DNA of 37,909 nt, from assembly GCA_000934455.1 (NCBI GenBank), contig KN885444.1, positions 40,972 through 78,880 of the forward strand, written 5' to 3'. Source of the stretch: Apostichopus parvimensis (taxonomy: Eukaryota > Echinodermata > Holothuroidea > Aspidochirotida > Stichopodidae). The position numbers and the translations under genes were made by a program. Positions within the stretch are counted from its first letter, which is position 1, and each line of letters starts with the position of its first letter. The notes beneath the pieces were generated by a model. The model did not search any database. It saw nothing but the letters and a program-made list of their open reading frames with translations, and was not told the origin of the DNA. This document shows, one piece after another, positions 10,811-21,633 of the stretch.

Positions 10811-10887
10811 TTGAAAGAGAAACCAACCAGACTAATGGCCCTGTCTCTATTTGGCTTGGGGCTACTTCTTCCTCAGGGACCCCTGGG
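10811..10887 (+). CDS. Unrecognised gene, candidate exon A
   Basis: The exon follows CATCCTCTACAG| (an alternative acceptor in the same frame ends at 10798). It encodes LKEKPTRLMALSLFGLGLLL and then PQGPLG, and ends CTGGG|gtgggg in phase 2. That phase fits the exon at 11091, which begins with one completing base. The middle is strongly hydrophobic and could be a membrane or buried helix. Two other frames are also open over part of this stretch, and a minus-strand frame overlaps it, so this is the least certain of the three upstream members of the chain. I cannot name the family. Confidence 0.4.
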
Positions 10888-11090
10888 GTGGGGAGGTTCA
10901 GCGGGCCCTCTGTCTTCGAGACTTACTGGAATATATATAGTATCACATGGATAATTGTTTTGATATGATTTGTTAGTTAAGGTTGGAGGGGTCTGTTGAG
11001 AATCTGTCGGTCACATCACCCCCTCCCATCTTCCCCACTCCCCTGCCATCATCCCCACTCCCCTGCCTCTCCCACCATCTACTGCTCCAG

Positions 11091-11176
11091 CAGCAGAGTT
11101 GAACCCACCAACCAGTTGTCTTGCCGTCTCTGGTGTGATTTGCATCTATGCTTCGTGATGTTTACACTAATCTCAG
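11091..11176 (+). CDS. Unrecognised gene, candidate exon B
   Basis: A long pyrimidine tract (about 11040-11087) ends in CTGCTCCAG|, followed by CAGCAG, so three acceptors 3 bases apart are available. The donor is CTCAG|gtattc. The only frame open throughout reads SRVEPTNQLSCRLWCDLHLC then FVMFTLIS, starting with one completing base and ending in phase 1. Both phases match the neighbouring candidate exons. The second half is hydrophobic and cysteine-rich. No family was recognised. Confidence 0.55.
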
Positions 11177-11201
11177 GTATTCAATAGTAATTGCTGTGGC
11201 C

Positions 11202-11231
11202 GATGATGATGATGATGATGATGATGATGAT
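11202..11231. repeat. (GAT)n microsatellite
   Basis: About ten perfect GAT units lie in the intron between two candidate exons of the unrecognised gene. Confidence 0.95.
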
Positions 11232-11661
11232 ATTAGATTTGATTATGCTCAAGGCTACTGGTGAGCCTAATGGCTTGACAAGGATTGTCATCATATCTAT
11301 ATAGGCTTTTAGTCATTTCAAGGGTCAAACTGTGAGCTGCTCGTTGCTTACATTTCTTGGATACACAGTAAATTGTGACTCCAGAATCCCAATGCTGTTG
11401 AAAGCCCTGAAACCCAATGTCTTCGTTAATGAATGCCTTTAGTCATGACATTTCTTTCTTAATGGATGCCTTTATTACTTAATGACTTTGTTGACAAACT
11501 TACTCATGAATGCAATTAATAATAATATTTAAATTGTTTAGTGAATAGTGTTGTTTGTAAATGAATGCCTGTTGATTTTAACACATTCATTTGTAATTTG
11601 TCACATTCGAGGCTTATGCTAGTGCCATCAGTTTTGTCTTGCTGAACAAATCAAATTTTAG

Positions 11662-11766
11662 AAGACAAGAGCATTCCGTCTGTACGAGTTGCAAGAGATC
11701 GTGTTGTCAGCTTTCTTCTGTCCATGTTACAAATGTATGCCGTTTGTCTTCCTGTCATTGTAACCA
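11662..11766 (+). CDS. Unrecognised gene, candidate exon C
   Basis: After AAATTTTAG| the frame starting with two completing bases reads DKSIPSVRVARDRVVSFLLS then MLQMYAVCLPVIVT, and ends ACCA|gtgaga in phase 1. The upstream exon supplies one base and the downstream exon takes two, so all phases agree. The segment looks like an amphipathic then hydrophobic helical pair, as in alpha-solenoid proteins, but that is only an impression. The same frame stays open into the satellite intron, so retention would add a long repetitive peptide. Confidence 0.65.
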
Positions 11767-12290
11767 GTGAGAGTCGTGATGTCAGTCTGTCTGTCAGTGT
11801 TACAAGATATTTCTGTCAGTCTATCTGTCTGTCCATGTTAAAAGTGATATTGCTGTCAGTATATTTGTCTGTATTACAAGTGATATTACTGTCAGTCTGT
11901 CTGTCTGTCTGTCAGTGTTACAAGATATTTCTGTCAGTCTATCTGTCTGTCCATGTTACAAGATATTTCTGTAAGTCTGTATGTTTGTCTGTGTTAATAG
12001 GGATATCACTGTTAGTCTATCTGTCTGTCAGTGTTACAAGATATTTCTGTCAGTCTATCTGTCTGTCCATGTTAAAAGTGATATTGTTGTCAGTATATTT
12101 GTCTGTATTACAAGTGATATTTCTGTCGGTCTGTCTGTCTGTCTGTCAGTGTTACAAGATATTTCTGTCAGTCTATCTGTCTGTCCATGTTACAAGTGAT
12201 ATTTATGTCATTCTATCTGTCTGTCTGTTTTACAAGCTATTTCTGTCAGTCGCTTCTGATGCTCGTTGTTCTCCTTTCTTATATTTTCAG
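11767..12290. repeat. Intronic higher-order minisatellite, ~117-bp period
   Basis: The last intron of the unrecognised gene is almost wholly repetitive. Three related monomers of about 36-41 bases, built on GTCAGTCTGTCTGTCTGT and TTACAAG(T)GATATTTCT words, form a higher-order unit. Unit starts marked by GTCAGTGTTACAAGATAT fall at 11793, 11911, 12027 and 12145, a spacing of 116-118. TCTG repeats lack stops in most frames, which explains a long spurious open frame from 11724 to 12326. The intron ends CTTATATTTTCAG. Confidence 0.9.
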
Positions 12291-12436
12291 GACTGTCATG
12301 GCAAGATGTTAACATTCCATATCTGAACTGGTTGATCAGCCTTTCCCACAAAACGATTCAGGAGGAATCTAGCATATTTCCTGCCAGTCTGGTCACACGG
12401 ACAGCAGTAGTGAATAGTACTGTGCTGTGTAGTTAG
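12291..12436 (+). CDS. Unrecognised gene, candidate terminal exon D
   Basis: Following CTTATATTTTCAG|, two bases complete an Arg codon and the frame reads LSWQDVNIPYLNWLISLSHK then TIQEESSIFPASLVTRTAVV and NSTVLCS, ending at TAG 12434-12436. Composition and codon choice look coding, and no stop interrupts the 48 codons. Together with the three candidate exons upstream it gives the C-terminal ~135 residues of a protein. I do not recognise the family. The 5' portion must lie between 9.8 and 10.8 kb, or upstream of HTATSF1 if the genes are nested or the assembly is misordered. No AATAAA follows closely. Confidence 0.65.
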
Positions 12437-12486
12437 TGTATTTATACCAGGGAAATTAATTCAATTAATTACAAATTACAAATTAT

Positions 12487-13070
12487 GGACACATGGAATG
12501 GACATCACTAACAGCAAAAGGACACACCAATGGAAGGTTGGACACATGGAATGGAAATCACCTACAGCAAAGGACACAACAAAGGACACACCAATGTGTA
12601 AGACTGGACACATGGAATGGACATCACTAACAGCAAAAGGACACACCAATGGAAGGTTGGACACATGGAATTGACATCATCTACAGCAAAGGACACAACA
12701 GCAAAGGACACACCAATGTGTAAGACTGGACACATGGAATGGACATCACTAACAGCAAAAGGACACACCAATGGAAGGTTGGACACATGGAATGGACATC
12801 ACCTACAGCAAAGGACACAACAGCAAAGGACACACAAATGTAAGACTGGACACATGGAATGGACATCACTAACAGCAAAAGGACACACCAATGGAAGGTT
12901 GGACACATGGAATGGACATCACCTACAGCAAAGGACACAACAGCAAAGGACACACCAATGTAAGGCTGGACACATGGAATGGACATCACTAACAGCAAAA
13001 GGACACACCAATGGAAAACTTGACACATGGAATGGACATCTCGAACAGCAAAGGACACACCAAAGAAAAG
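12487..13070. repeat. Second satellite, ~120-bp higher-order period, about 5 units
   Basis: Unit starts marked by GGACACATGGAATGGACATC plus ACTAACAG fall at 12487, 12606, 12728, 12848 and 12968, spaced 119-122. Each unit contains two versions of a GGACACATGGAATGGACATC half and an AGCAAAGGACACAACAGCAA spacer. Because the period is near a multiple of three and stop codons are rare, both strands show open frames (about 160 and 180 codons); these are repeat artefacts. The satellite begins about 50 bases past the stop of the unrecognised gene and may lie in its 3' UTR. Confidence 0.93.
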
Positions 13071-14039
13071 AAAGCAACTCTGCCCCATTATATCAGTCAT
13101 AATATGTGTTAGAGGCGTCAGGCTAGAAGGGGTGGAGGGGGGGAGGGGTTGAGATTGAGTGGGCGAGAATGAGGGGGGTTGAGATTGTCTGAAAGAGGAA
13201 GGAGGGTAGGATTGTACGTTCATTCATGTATATACATTTCCATTCATGTATTAATCATAAGTACACAATGTAATATTTACTGCATGTATGACATTGACTA
13301 GGGCAGGTTTGTGGGAGGTAGTATGGGAAGGTGGTGGTATATAAGGGGGGAGGGGGGTGAAGGAAAAATGAAGTCTTCAAAGTAGTAAAAGAAGTTTGAA
13401 ACATAATATCTACCTGATAAATTCAGAAATAATATTAATTTTTGTTTCTTATGTTTCTGGTTCAATCACTTGAATCTATTTTATATCCGACTTAGATGAA
13501 ATATGTTCATTGATTTGTAATATAATGAAATTAATTTTTAAGATTTTGGTGAATTTTTTCTATTTTCCGTACTATTTCCAAGCCTGGTCCACCCATGATA
13601 TACTCTCATTTTAACACCTTCATCAGTTACTCTAGTGACTAGATTTGTCACATTTAAGGTCGCTAGAGCAAAGATAGAAGTTATCAACCAATATGCCCTA
13701 CCCACCATATGATTGCTGAAGGCTTGGACTATCATAATACTCACAAAGTTACCCACCACCTGTGGCGTGCACAAAGGGGCGGATGGGGAATGGCCCAAAC
13801 CTCCATCGCCAGTTTTTCTTTTTTTCAAAATTATGGAGCGAATTTATACTCTAAATATGTCTCAGCATGTACCATTAGACTTCTTAAATTGGAATTTTCT
13901 TCCACACCCCATATTCGAAACATTTGGATCCATAAGGGGGCATGCCCATACCTAATTAAGTCTGGAAAGTTTGGAATTAGGCCCCTCCCCGTATTTGATA
14001 TTTCTATGTACGTCACTGCCCATCACGCTAGGTTAGATG
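13071..14039. other. No supported gene; simple-sequence and AT-rich DNA
   Basis: Purine-rich G tracts at 13125-13205 and 13330-13365, then AT-rich DNA. Open frames near 13709-14158 cross into the MITE and have no motif. Nothing else was seen. Confidence 0.5.
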
Positions 14040-14405
14040 TTAAAGGCACTGAAGACTCGTCCCAAACCGCGTGCCGCCCCCTAAAAAAAGTTAACTTTCT
14101 GTTGCTTGCAAGTGACATTTTCTTGTCGCTACAAATTGCAGAAAGTAATGAAACGTGATACCTTGTTATCTTTATCTGGACCTGAGATGTCCATCGCTGT
14201 ATTGTGTGTACACTGTGCTGTGGGTATTGGCGGTAGCTGCATGTATTGACTGTACACTAGTGTCTAATTACCGACGGTAGCAAGCCGTGTGTGTATTTTC
14301 TGGGATCGATGGTGGTGTCTAACACTTCTGTTACACCTCATTCGAAACTAGGTCAGATTACCGGCACCAGACGTTTCTTTGCGCTCGAATCTTCACTCCC
14401 TTTAA
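14040..14405 (-). mobile_element. Complete MITE copy 2, TTAA target duplication
   Basis: A 358-base element (14044-14401) is flanked on both sides by TTAA (14040-14043 and 14402-14405). Its ends are AGGCACTGAAGACTCG on the left and the complement of AGGGAGTGAAGATTCGAGCG on the right, imperfect terminal inverted repeats of about 25 bases. It is in opposite orientation to the copies at 1 and 35403. TTAA duplication is the hallmark of piggyBac-type transposition, so a nonautonomous piggyBac-like element is the best guess. It has no coding capacity. Confidence 0.85.
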
Positions 14406-14606
14406 GCTACTAAGAGGTGAAACATTAGCATAGTACATAGTACAGCTAACCCATGTGACAGCTCTGGTTCCGGAATATTCCTATTTCATCAAAGTATTAC
14501 TATAATATGCCTTAAATCACCTTCACTCCTCGTTTTTTTACCCATCAGTAGTTAATATCATCTTTGTCAACATCGAAGCAGAAAACAATAACGATAATAA
14601 CTGCAG

Positions 14607-14800
14607 AAATGTGCACATCACACACGTCAGTAGGGACATTGGTTTACCGCAGTTTCAAGATTATATGGTAAAAATGTGCACATCACACACATCATTAGGG
14701 ACATTGGTTTACCGCAGTTTCAAGACTACATGGTAAAAATGTGCACATCACATACGTCGGTAGGGACATTGGTTTACCGAAGTTCAAGACTTCTCCACTG
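14607..14800. repeat. Tandem repeat, 3 x 65 bp
   Basis: Three units begin AAATGTGCACATCACA at 14607, 14672 and 14737. They continue through AGGGACATTGGTTTACCG and CAGTTTCAAGA, the last unit being slightly degenerate. It lies upstream of the VGLL-like gene and is noncoding. Confidence 0.9.
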
Positions 14801-15343
14801 AGACTTAGAAGCACATTGAAGTGGAGAAAAAGGAAAGGAAAAAAAAAAAAAAACAGTGAAAAGAAATCTATAAAAAAAGAAGATTGTAACAACAACAGGA
14901 TTAATACTAGTATATGTTCACATAGGCGACGAGACCCGTATTGTGCATTGTTCATATTTCCTCAGGTATTTTCTGTGAAAATGAAAACACACTATTCTTT
15001 ATCCCATGCTTCCACGGGCCCCCTATTTGACCATGGGAACTGGAGTTGTATACCCCGATTCCACCCCCCCCCTCCCCCTCTGTCGTCAGCATGTAGGCCT
15101 ACCACATCGTATGTATATACTGAGGTGCACACTTTTCCGTCGAATCCAGATCTACAGGATTTCCACCTAATACCTTGCCTGCGTCAACTTTCTCACGGTT
15201 TACCATCTCTGTCGGTGAATTTTATTAGAAGTAATCTCCATCACTTTGACGCACCTGACGCTTCTCTTTTGATGTTACCGCTTCACAAGTTCCGCTGGAT
15301 TTAACGTGATCAAAACCCACGGACAAGAAATATAACTGTAACA

Positions 15344-15393
15344 ATGAAAGCGACCGGAACCAACAATATCATTTGCCTTGACAATATCAAACG
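15344..15393 (+). other. Candidate 5' UTR exon end of VGLL-like gene, with uORF start
   Basis: ATG at 15344 opens MKATGTNNIICLDNIK and runs to an excellent donor ATCAAACG|gtaagt. Splicing to the acceptor at 18359 (GATCAATCGTTTCAG|) would continue the frame for a few codons to TAG at 18373-18375. That stop is separated by one base from the main ATG at 18377. This would be a 21-codon uORF in a leader exon, not a protein N-terminus. The pairing is inferred from splice sites only; no promoter element was recognised. Confidence 0.35.
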
Positions 15394-15833
15394 GTAAGTA
15401 GCAATTATATACTTTAACGAATCACATATTTAGAGAGTGTAGGCTAGGCTGTTATATAGGACCGCTCAAACTGTTACATTGTTCGATCTTGACCGCACTT
15501 CAAATAAATGTTTGGAGAAACTTGGATAATAGAGATCTGGGGGTTAAGATCCAAATCCGATCCAATCCGTTATTCTCTGGGTCTCCGTGTATTAATTTGT
15601 TGCTCCTTGATCTGTTTAACAATTTTCTGTCTATTCTAGATAGAATACTGAAATCGAAATTGTCCCTTTTCTATAAACAAGAAACCTTTAGACAAATTCT
15701 GATACTTTGATAATTGACTTTTGGAATATGTCATAGCAGGATTTGTATCAAAGGCATCCATGCACCATTTGTAGGCCGAAGCGGCCGGGTTATTGACACA
15801 GTGGCGTGCTATTTATTACGGCCTATTATTCTT

Positions 15834-15895
15834 ACCCATAGAATATCCATGGAATACCCATAGAGTACCCATAGAGTACCCATAGAATATCATGG
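15834..15895. repeat. Short tandem repeat, ~13-bp ACCCATAGARTA units
   Basis: About five units of ACCCATAGA(G/A)TA with small variations. It is noncoding. Confidence 0.85.
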
Positions 15896-17241
15896 GAGTC
15901 GGCTTTGAAGACTTGCTGTCAAATTTCTGAAAATTCTTAGATCTCCGACCCCCCCCCCCCTTCAATAGAACACTGGATGACGTCATCGGCTATATCGGCA
16001 GTTATTTAAACTCAATATCCGACCACATTTTATCCTGAAAATGTGAAAACAACGGTAAACTAAAAGCATATACACGAATGTTTTAGACACCAATGTATGG
16101 GTGCGTTTAACGCGTGAGACACTCTTAAATCTTTTGATCTTCGTGTTAGGCAAACTCCAACTTAAGTGCAGTGACACAGAGACCCAGTAGGGTCTGACTG
16201 AGCGCACCAGTCAGATACGAAAACCAGACAACCGTCTATATAGTCACACAGACAAGACTATACATATCAGTCTGGCTAATACAGTCCTTACAGTGCGCTC
16301 AAGATGACTGCAAATTGTGAGAGGAATGTTGGAGGGGGTGGGAGGGGAGGGGAGGCTCGAACTGACAATAATGAGGGGCGCCAGTCACAAAATCTGGAAT
16401 CAAAGGAGATAATGTTCTGGTTGTGGTACATCATAGGACAGCTGTTGACCTTATAAAATGGAAACTTTTTTTCACGGGAAACCCTCAAAGTTAAAAATCA
16501 TTTGAGTGCTAAATGGAACCTTTATTCTAATTAAATTAAAGCTATATTTTTTGAATATTACAGACATTACCTTATCCACAGACTAACGGAGTTGTCACAA
16601 GCCCGCTAAAGCCTTCATCACTACCATTATACATACATCAATGGATTTGTAACTTGTAACTCCTCAGTTTACCCCACATACTGCATCTCCTTCGTCCATC
16701 ATGACCCTACTATCAACACCTCGAAGCTAAGGGATGAAAAACGTTTTCCCTGGAAGACATTGCGTTGGAATTTGCACACGAGGACTTTAAAGAATTCAAA
16801 TAGCAAAGGTTTACCTTGGAGATAAGAGATCACATGGTGACTAGAGCTTCATTCGCACTTAGGTGTTATATTGGTGTTTCTTATGATTGACGGTCGGCTA
16901 ACCAACTCTACTAACTTTCACCTATGTGGGCGTGGCTTACGAACTTCTACACAGAGAGTGTGACCAATGAAACCCGTTCAGCAGTTTCCATAACTGTCCT
17001 ATGCATCGCCGGAATATACATAACACGGGACCATAACTGAATCATAGAAGTATTTTTACTCCATGATTGAAATAAACTTGAAACATTTTATAGCAAATTT
17101 GTCTGCTACTTACAATGTGTGAAATTTACTAATACGGAAACATCTGTGAATAGGGTTTTTAAGTTTTAATAAAGTCATCCGTGGTCGCGTTGATTCTTAG
17201 ATATACGTACACGATATAAGCGAATCTCGGTGAGATGTAGA

Positions 17242-17265
17242 GGGGGGGGGGGGGGGGGGGGGGGG
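17242..17265. repeat. Poly-G run (24 G)
   Basis: An uninterrupted run of 24 G, followed by TGGGG. It is prone to length error in sequencing and could fold as a quadruplex. The surrounding 15.9-18.3 kb holds no supported exon. Confidence 0.95.
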
Positions 17266-18376
17266 TGGGGACGAGAGGAGAATAAATGACAGGGACAATT
17301 TAGTCAAAGCTTGATCTCGCGAGATGCAATCCTACAGCTTCTTTGCATAAACCACTTACAATAATAAAGGTATTATGATACCGTAATGCATCATCGCACT
17401 TAGCACTTGCATATTCCTAGCAAATTAATGTCCTCTAAATTAGTCAGGCAATTTAATAGTTAATATTGGTACACTATCAAGATATACAAATGTATTGCCC
17501 ATTGTTAGATAGCACAATGGTTTGTAATGAACTAACTGTGCCGCTCATTCTCTCTGGCTGCGAGATTCAGAGAAGAGTTTGCCGCTCTGACCTTGGGATT
17601 ATACGAACTTGGCTATTTCACGTCGTCAATAAAGACGTGTCGTCGATGGTCGTGTGGCGATTATTTCACGGGGCCGCCTTTTTGACAATAACTCACATTC
17701 GATACTCTCCGTATAACGATAGGATAGAACTTTAGGAAACGCTATGAAGAGTTATTAGATACCGTGAAGGTAGTGCAAACTTGAGAGGACTACACATGGG
17801 AATATTTCTTGCATGTTATTAAATCACGGTATACTCAGCTTTACAATTCGCGGTATATCAATGTTAATTATTTCGTGTTGCTACTGGCAAAATAGATGAA
17901 TGACGGACGATACAAGGCATCGTTATAGTTTGCAAAAATTGTTCAACTATAAAATTGATCGCCATTTTGGAGTCTTCTCATTGGACTTGGAAGTATCTAA
18001 ATATTTACTATTAATTTACGAAAGCATTAGCTATTTTGAACATACAATTATTGACTGGAATATTGTTCCTTCTCTATGGTATTATTTGTTGAAAACGAAA
18101 GCTGGAACTTGTGTTTGATTTATGAGTGCAGGAATATTAGTTTTGGTCTGTTTGGCCGATAAACATCTCCGAATCATAATACGGATTTTGACTCTTTTTT
18201 TTCCTGCTCTTATTTTACTTGAGGAATACATGGTTTTATCGCTATACTTAAAATGGATAGACTAAACCGTTCTGCGACTTAAAAAACAACGTATTTGAAA
18301 GTAATGGCTAACTGCTCAAACTATGATTAAATATTAATTTATTTGATCAATCGTTTCAGGATTCAGAAAGTTTAGC

Positions 18377-18463
18377 ATGACGTGTATGGAAGTGATGTAT
18401 CAGGGGGGATCCCCCCTCACCTATCGGTCACCATTTTCTCGATACCAGTCCAGAGCATCAAAG
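18377..18463 (+). CDS. VGLL2: Vestigial-like (VGLL2/3-type) protein, first coding exon
   Basis: Vestigial-like proteins are nuclear cofactors that bind TEAD/Scalloped DNA-binding factors. This 29-codon exon reads MTCMEVMYQGGSPLTYRSPF then SRYQSRASK. The opening Met-(Ser/Thr)-Cys-X-(Glu/Asp)-Val-Met-Tyr matches the N-terminus shared by vertebrate VGLL2 and VGLL3. The exon probably begins at 18360, after ATTTGATCAATCGTTTCAG, with 17 bases of leader before ATG. The donor is AAG|gtaagc, phase 0, matching the next coding exon at 24636. It was found by motif, being too short for an open-frame search. VGLL2 is used as a label for a VGLL2/VGLL3-like gene; which paralogue is undecided. Confidence 0.85.
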
Positions 18464-20239
18464 GTAAGCAATATTCTGAGAAAGATTTCAAATTAGGTTA
18501 CTCGTAAACAGTACCTGCTTGAATTTGTAACATATCTTACAAAATAAAAACGTGAGAACTTTAAGATGTCACATGCTGCTTTAACATACTTTAACAACTT
18601 ACTTAATTTCAAACAACAAGTGTCCAGACAAAATTTAAGCATTTGGTTCAGTTATGCCAACAGTAATTTCGTATGGAATGTTTTGGGGTTTATTCGGCCA
18701 ATAGCGCCGTTATAACTGGCAAGGATCTTAGGCGGATTAACTACTTTTGGGGTGAGAAATGTGAGTAATTCAAGTAAATCTTTACATGAGTACATCTGGA
18801 TGAGAGGGGATTATGTTAAATGGTAGAAACGGCTGTCAGATGCATTAGTGTAAGAATATGGAATATATAGGATGATAATCGATATCATGGCTATTTATAA
18901 CGAAAATGGAACAATTCTACGGATGCAGGGGCCAGGACAATATTGCCATGACTAATCGCATTATCTCTTGTATGCCGTAGTAATACCAGCTAACTCGATA
19001 CTTAGGGACATTTTAAGCTTTCACCAAATTAAACTTTAATAAAATTTCGGCAACTTAGTATCAAAAGGGATTTGTTATAGAACAACTCCCTGGTATCATA
19101 GATGACGGATACATTGTGTCGACGGAGTTACGATTTCCCGAAAGGGGGGGGGTGTGTTCTGGGGGAGGGGTGATGGAGGGGTGGGTGGGATACAAGTATC
19201 GGTACATACCAATGTTACTGCCAAACATCAGTGCATGAGGAGATGATCGGTAAAAGTAAGGAAAGCCCCATGTTACCACTATGTACCTATATGGTTTGAG
19301 CAAAGTTATGTTTGCATGTAATTTTTTATGCCAAATATATTTATATATGTGTATTTCATGGACCCCCTATACTCGGCCCCAGCCCCTATACATTGAAGTA
19401 ACCGCAAATACGCGCCAGCCCACTAGATAACAAGTTGTGTTTCTTAAACAGTTAGCCTATCGGTACGAAATAGGAAGTAAGGACAGTGCACACACACGTG
19501 TAGCTGGATAATTTGGTTTGCCGCTCTTGCTAATAGATATCACAACACACATAGATTCAACTAACTATATTTATAATTGGTTTATTGATTATTGTAAGAA
19601 CCCTAAGCTGTTAGACGATTGGTTGGATATATTGATACTTGTAGAGCATATACCGAAGACATTATTGTAATCGATCCTCGCACACACAGGAGGCCATGTA
19701 AATGTTTTTTCTAAGTAGTTTTTGTTTATTAAAAATTACCAATCGTAACTCTCCGACGGTGTGTCTGACGACATTGTATTTATTGTTACGGTGATGGAAC
19801 TCATCTTATATTTACGTCCCTGTTTATGTCATATTATTGTGCCGTGAGGGGCACATAGTAAAATAATAGAGAGGATTGAGGGAAAGAACGAACGCCATAG
19901 CCAGCCCACGGTATGGTTTACTCTGGCATCATATCAACTCTTGTCAAATTATCATTTTATGCGGGGAATAACTGTCACCCCTTACAATTAAATCCGTTAT
20001 TTACCGATTTTTACAATTAAACTTGTCAAAGTTGGCAGTATCATTAGCCTACAACTATAGGTTTGATTATATTAACATAGATACGTCTATGAACGCCATG
20101 TGTGGTCTTGTGTCTATATGACGGTGACATTTACCCTATCAACACCTGCACACAGACCCTGGAAAGTAAACTTGCCACAAACTTTCTTTTCTGGAACCTC
20201 GGGGTGGGTGGGAGTGGGGAGATGGGAGGGGTTTCTATG

Positions 20240-20511
20240 AAGGTGGTGGGGCGATCATACAGTCAATCGGCAGGTTCTGCGTTCGATACCCGACCGGGTC
20301 ATAGTAAGGTGGGGTTTTCATTCAAGAACAATCTACGGTTTTCCAATCTGAAATGACTTTCTAAATTGAAAATGTTCCAAGTTTGAATTAAAATGTTGAA
20401 TTGGAAGCCATCCGACGTGTAAGCTGTAACCCATAAGCCCTTTCGGGATTCTCCCACATTTCTGGTCGCTTAAGCGTCGTAAAAAGTAACTGCTGATTAT
20501 TATTATTATTA
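20240..20511 (+). mobile_element. tRNA-derived SINE
   Basis: The head resembles a pol III promoter, with a clear B box GCGTTCGATACCCG at about 20278-20291 and a weaker A-box region about 45 bases upstream (GGTGGGGCGATCATACAG). A body of about 200 bases follows, including AAGCCCTTTCGGGATTCTCC. It ends in an (ATT)n tail at 20496-20511, typical of tRNA-derived SINEs. Target duplications are not obvious. It lies inside the first VGLL coding intron. Confidence 0.6.
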
Positions 20512-21633
20512 AATATGAAGCGTCAAGCTTTTTTATTTAGTAATTTGCAACCCATTCCTATTTTTCCTTGGAGAGTATGCGGGCCATGAATGTGGGGCTG
20601 TCGTAAAGACCGCAGTACAACAACTGGCAGCTTGTAGCATATTCATGACCACCCTAATATTTTTCAAAGAAACAAACAAGCTAATGCAAGAAACCTGCGA
20701 AGTTGCCGTTGTCTATCAACGAATATTTGATAGCCAGATCCCGTTTATTGGTGTTATTCTGTCGGTAACACTTTTATTACTGCGAATATAATATTGTATG
20801 ATTTATGATCACTGGCGGGCATATTGACATGTCTAAGTTATATCTATAGACCTACATTAACCTGTATAGTTTTATTAATCTAAGAGTTATCCTTTACATA
20901 TATCTCAAGCATCAATATATTTACGTCCCATATCGGTATCTGGACGGAGTTCCCTAGTAAATTTGAACTGTTCCATGTCAAACATGTTTTCTCATGATTC
21001 CTCTAGCATATATAGGTTTTATAAACTTGCATATGAACTGCGATACCAACCACCCGTTTGGCACGTCTCTCTGTAAATTGCCACTTGCATGCCAACACTC
21101 CACAATGAACGGTTCTTATTCCTAAAAAATGTGATCTTTCGTGCTGCGCCGACATGTTGTGTTATTTGCATTAATGGAATGGCCACACTTAAAGGTGCCG
21201 GTTGTGTTACCTGATCATATTGTACCCCATCATATCGACCCTATTTAGAAATCTTGTAAATAGCAGGCTCCAGTTATGAACAGAATGAAATATTGCTTCC
21301 AGGACAATTATTATTAGTGTATGTAATATCATTTCCTCCTGATTCCTATGTGTAAATGTGGCTTTAGGCACCGGTATATTCGTTAAGACTTGTGCTGTGA
21401 TTGCGTGGCTTGGTTTGTTACTCAATGAAGAATCTACAGTTACCAAACACAATCACGATGACATGCAGAATACGTCCAATGCGACTCTTCTTTAATTCAA
21501 AAACAAATTTGTGCCAGGCTAAATAAAATCATTTACTGCTTTAAAATTTCGCATAATAACTGTCTGATGAATATTAGTGACCCCATTCCATTTCCAAAAG
21601 CTTCACACTTAGAGTAATGTTAACGAACTCGTT

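Noticed and set aside
10397..10910. Minus-strand open frames with protein-like runs (for example EFDTEEIKHLHDPDTNEDYL ending near 10398, and VEDAELMAMFGFDSLIDGF near 10740-10815) and an AATAAA near 10270
   Set aside because: They are the complement of the plus-strand candidate exons and lack good minus-strand donors. The plus-strand chain has several consecutive phase-matched junctions, which the minus reading does not.
11724..12326. 200-codon open frame
   Set aside because: It starts in a genuine candidate exon but continues through a TCTG-type satellite and exits in a different frame from the next exon; it is a repeat artefact.
12617..13223. Open frames of 161 (+) and 180 (-) codons
   Set aside because: Both are readings of the 120-bp satellite on opposite strands.
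14741..15304. 187-codon open frame
   Set aside because: It begins in the 65-bp tandem repeat, passes through poly-A and poly-C tracts, and has no recognisable domain.
17466..17735. 89-codon open frame upstream of the VGLL-like gene
   Set aside because: No motif, no splice logic, and composition like the surrounding noncoding DNA.
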